This document shows positions 11,539 through 11,561 of a DNA stretch of 11,561 nt, in pieces. The number at the start of each line of letters is the position of its first letter. Position 1 is the first letter of the stretch. Made by a program: the position numbers and the translations under genes. The notes below the pieces were generated by a model. The model did not search any database. It was not told the DNA's origin and was given only the letters and a program-made list of their open reading frames with translations. The stretch is taken from contig JALOAH010000109.1 of the NCBI GenBank assembly GCA_023228865.1, forward strand, positions 1-11,561. The letters are read 5' to 3'. Origin of the DNA: Porticoccaceae bacterium. Lineage in GTDB: Bacteria; Pseudomonadota; Gammaproteobacteria; Pseudomonadales; Porticoccaceae.

Positions 11539-11561
11539 ACCCAATTGAGAGCCAAAAGCAA

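Overview
The window looks like part of a bacterial mobile element, most likely a phage or phage-like replicon from an uncultured, possibly Desulfobacterota-like host. The genes are bacterial in style: Shine-Dalgarno sites, a sigma70-type promoter, ATG/GTG/TTG starts and tight operon spacing. Two genes carry the phage tail-fibre signature ERTKLEGIAAGAQVN. No capsid, terminase, integrase or replication gene is present, so 'phage' is an inference, and the host guess rests only on a Cys-rich GGYWC repeat type.

Layout. (1) Positions 1-7456, minus strand: one leftward operon. It reads from a good promoter (7515-7543) through two small unknown genes (101 and 99 aa), a tRNA with a CAT anticodon (6842-6770), a 156-aa protein, a secreted fibre-like gene split by an in-frame TAG (6146-4251), a secreted 553-aa protein, a paralogous 156-aa protein, a 63-aa Cys-rich protein, and a second secreted fibre-like gene that runs off the left edge (1770-1). 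The [156-aa protein + exported fibre] module is therefore present twice. Signal peptides, Cys-containing Ig-like domains and lectin-like jellyroll domains suggest products that act outside the cytoplasm, binding or processing glycans.

(2) Positions about 7457-9836: some 2.3 kb with no convincing gene but dense DNA structure. It holds a GC hairpin terminator, repeated TCTGCCGGA blocks, three G/C-rich purine-pyrimidine hairpins, five tandem 12-13-nt repeats, a perfect 32-nt alternating pyrimidine-purine tract, GC hairpins, T-tract-centred palindromes, TGTTGCA/TGCAACA sites and copies of GGGCCTCACC. It lies between divergent gene sets and has the look of a replication origin or regulatory hub.

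(3) Positions 9921-11504, plus strand: five small genes, among them a SprT-like zincin (HEMAH...GHGPAF). Two of the intergenic gaps carry the same RNA fold: a 7-bp outer stem containing the upstream stop codon, a symmetric 5x5 internal loop and a 12-bp inner stem, with compensatory changes between the copies. This is the best candidate here for an undescribed structured RNA element.

The strongest points for follow-up are that paired RNA element, the strand-biased GGGCCTCACC family, the TAG-split fibre gene, and the structured non-coding hub.
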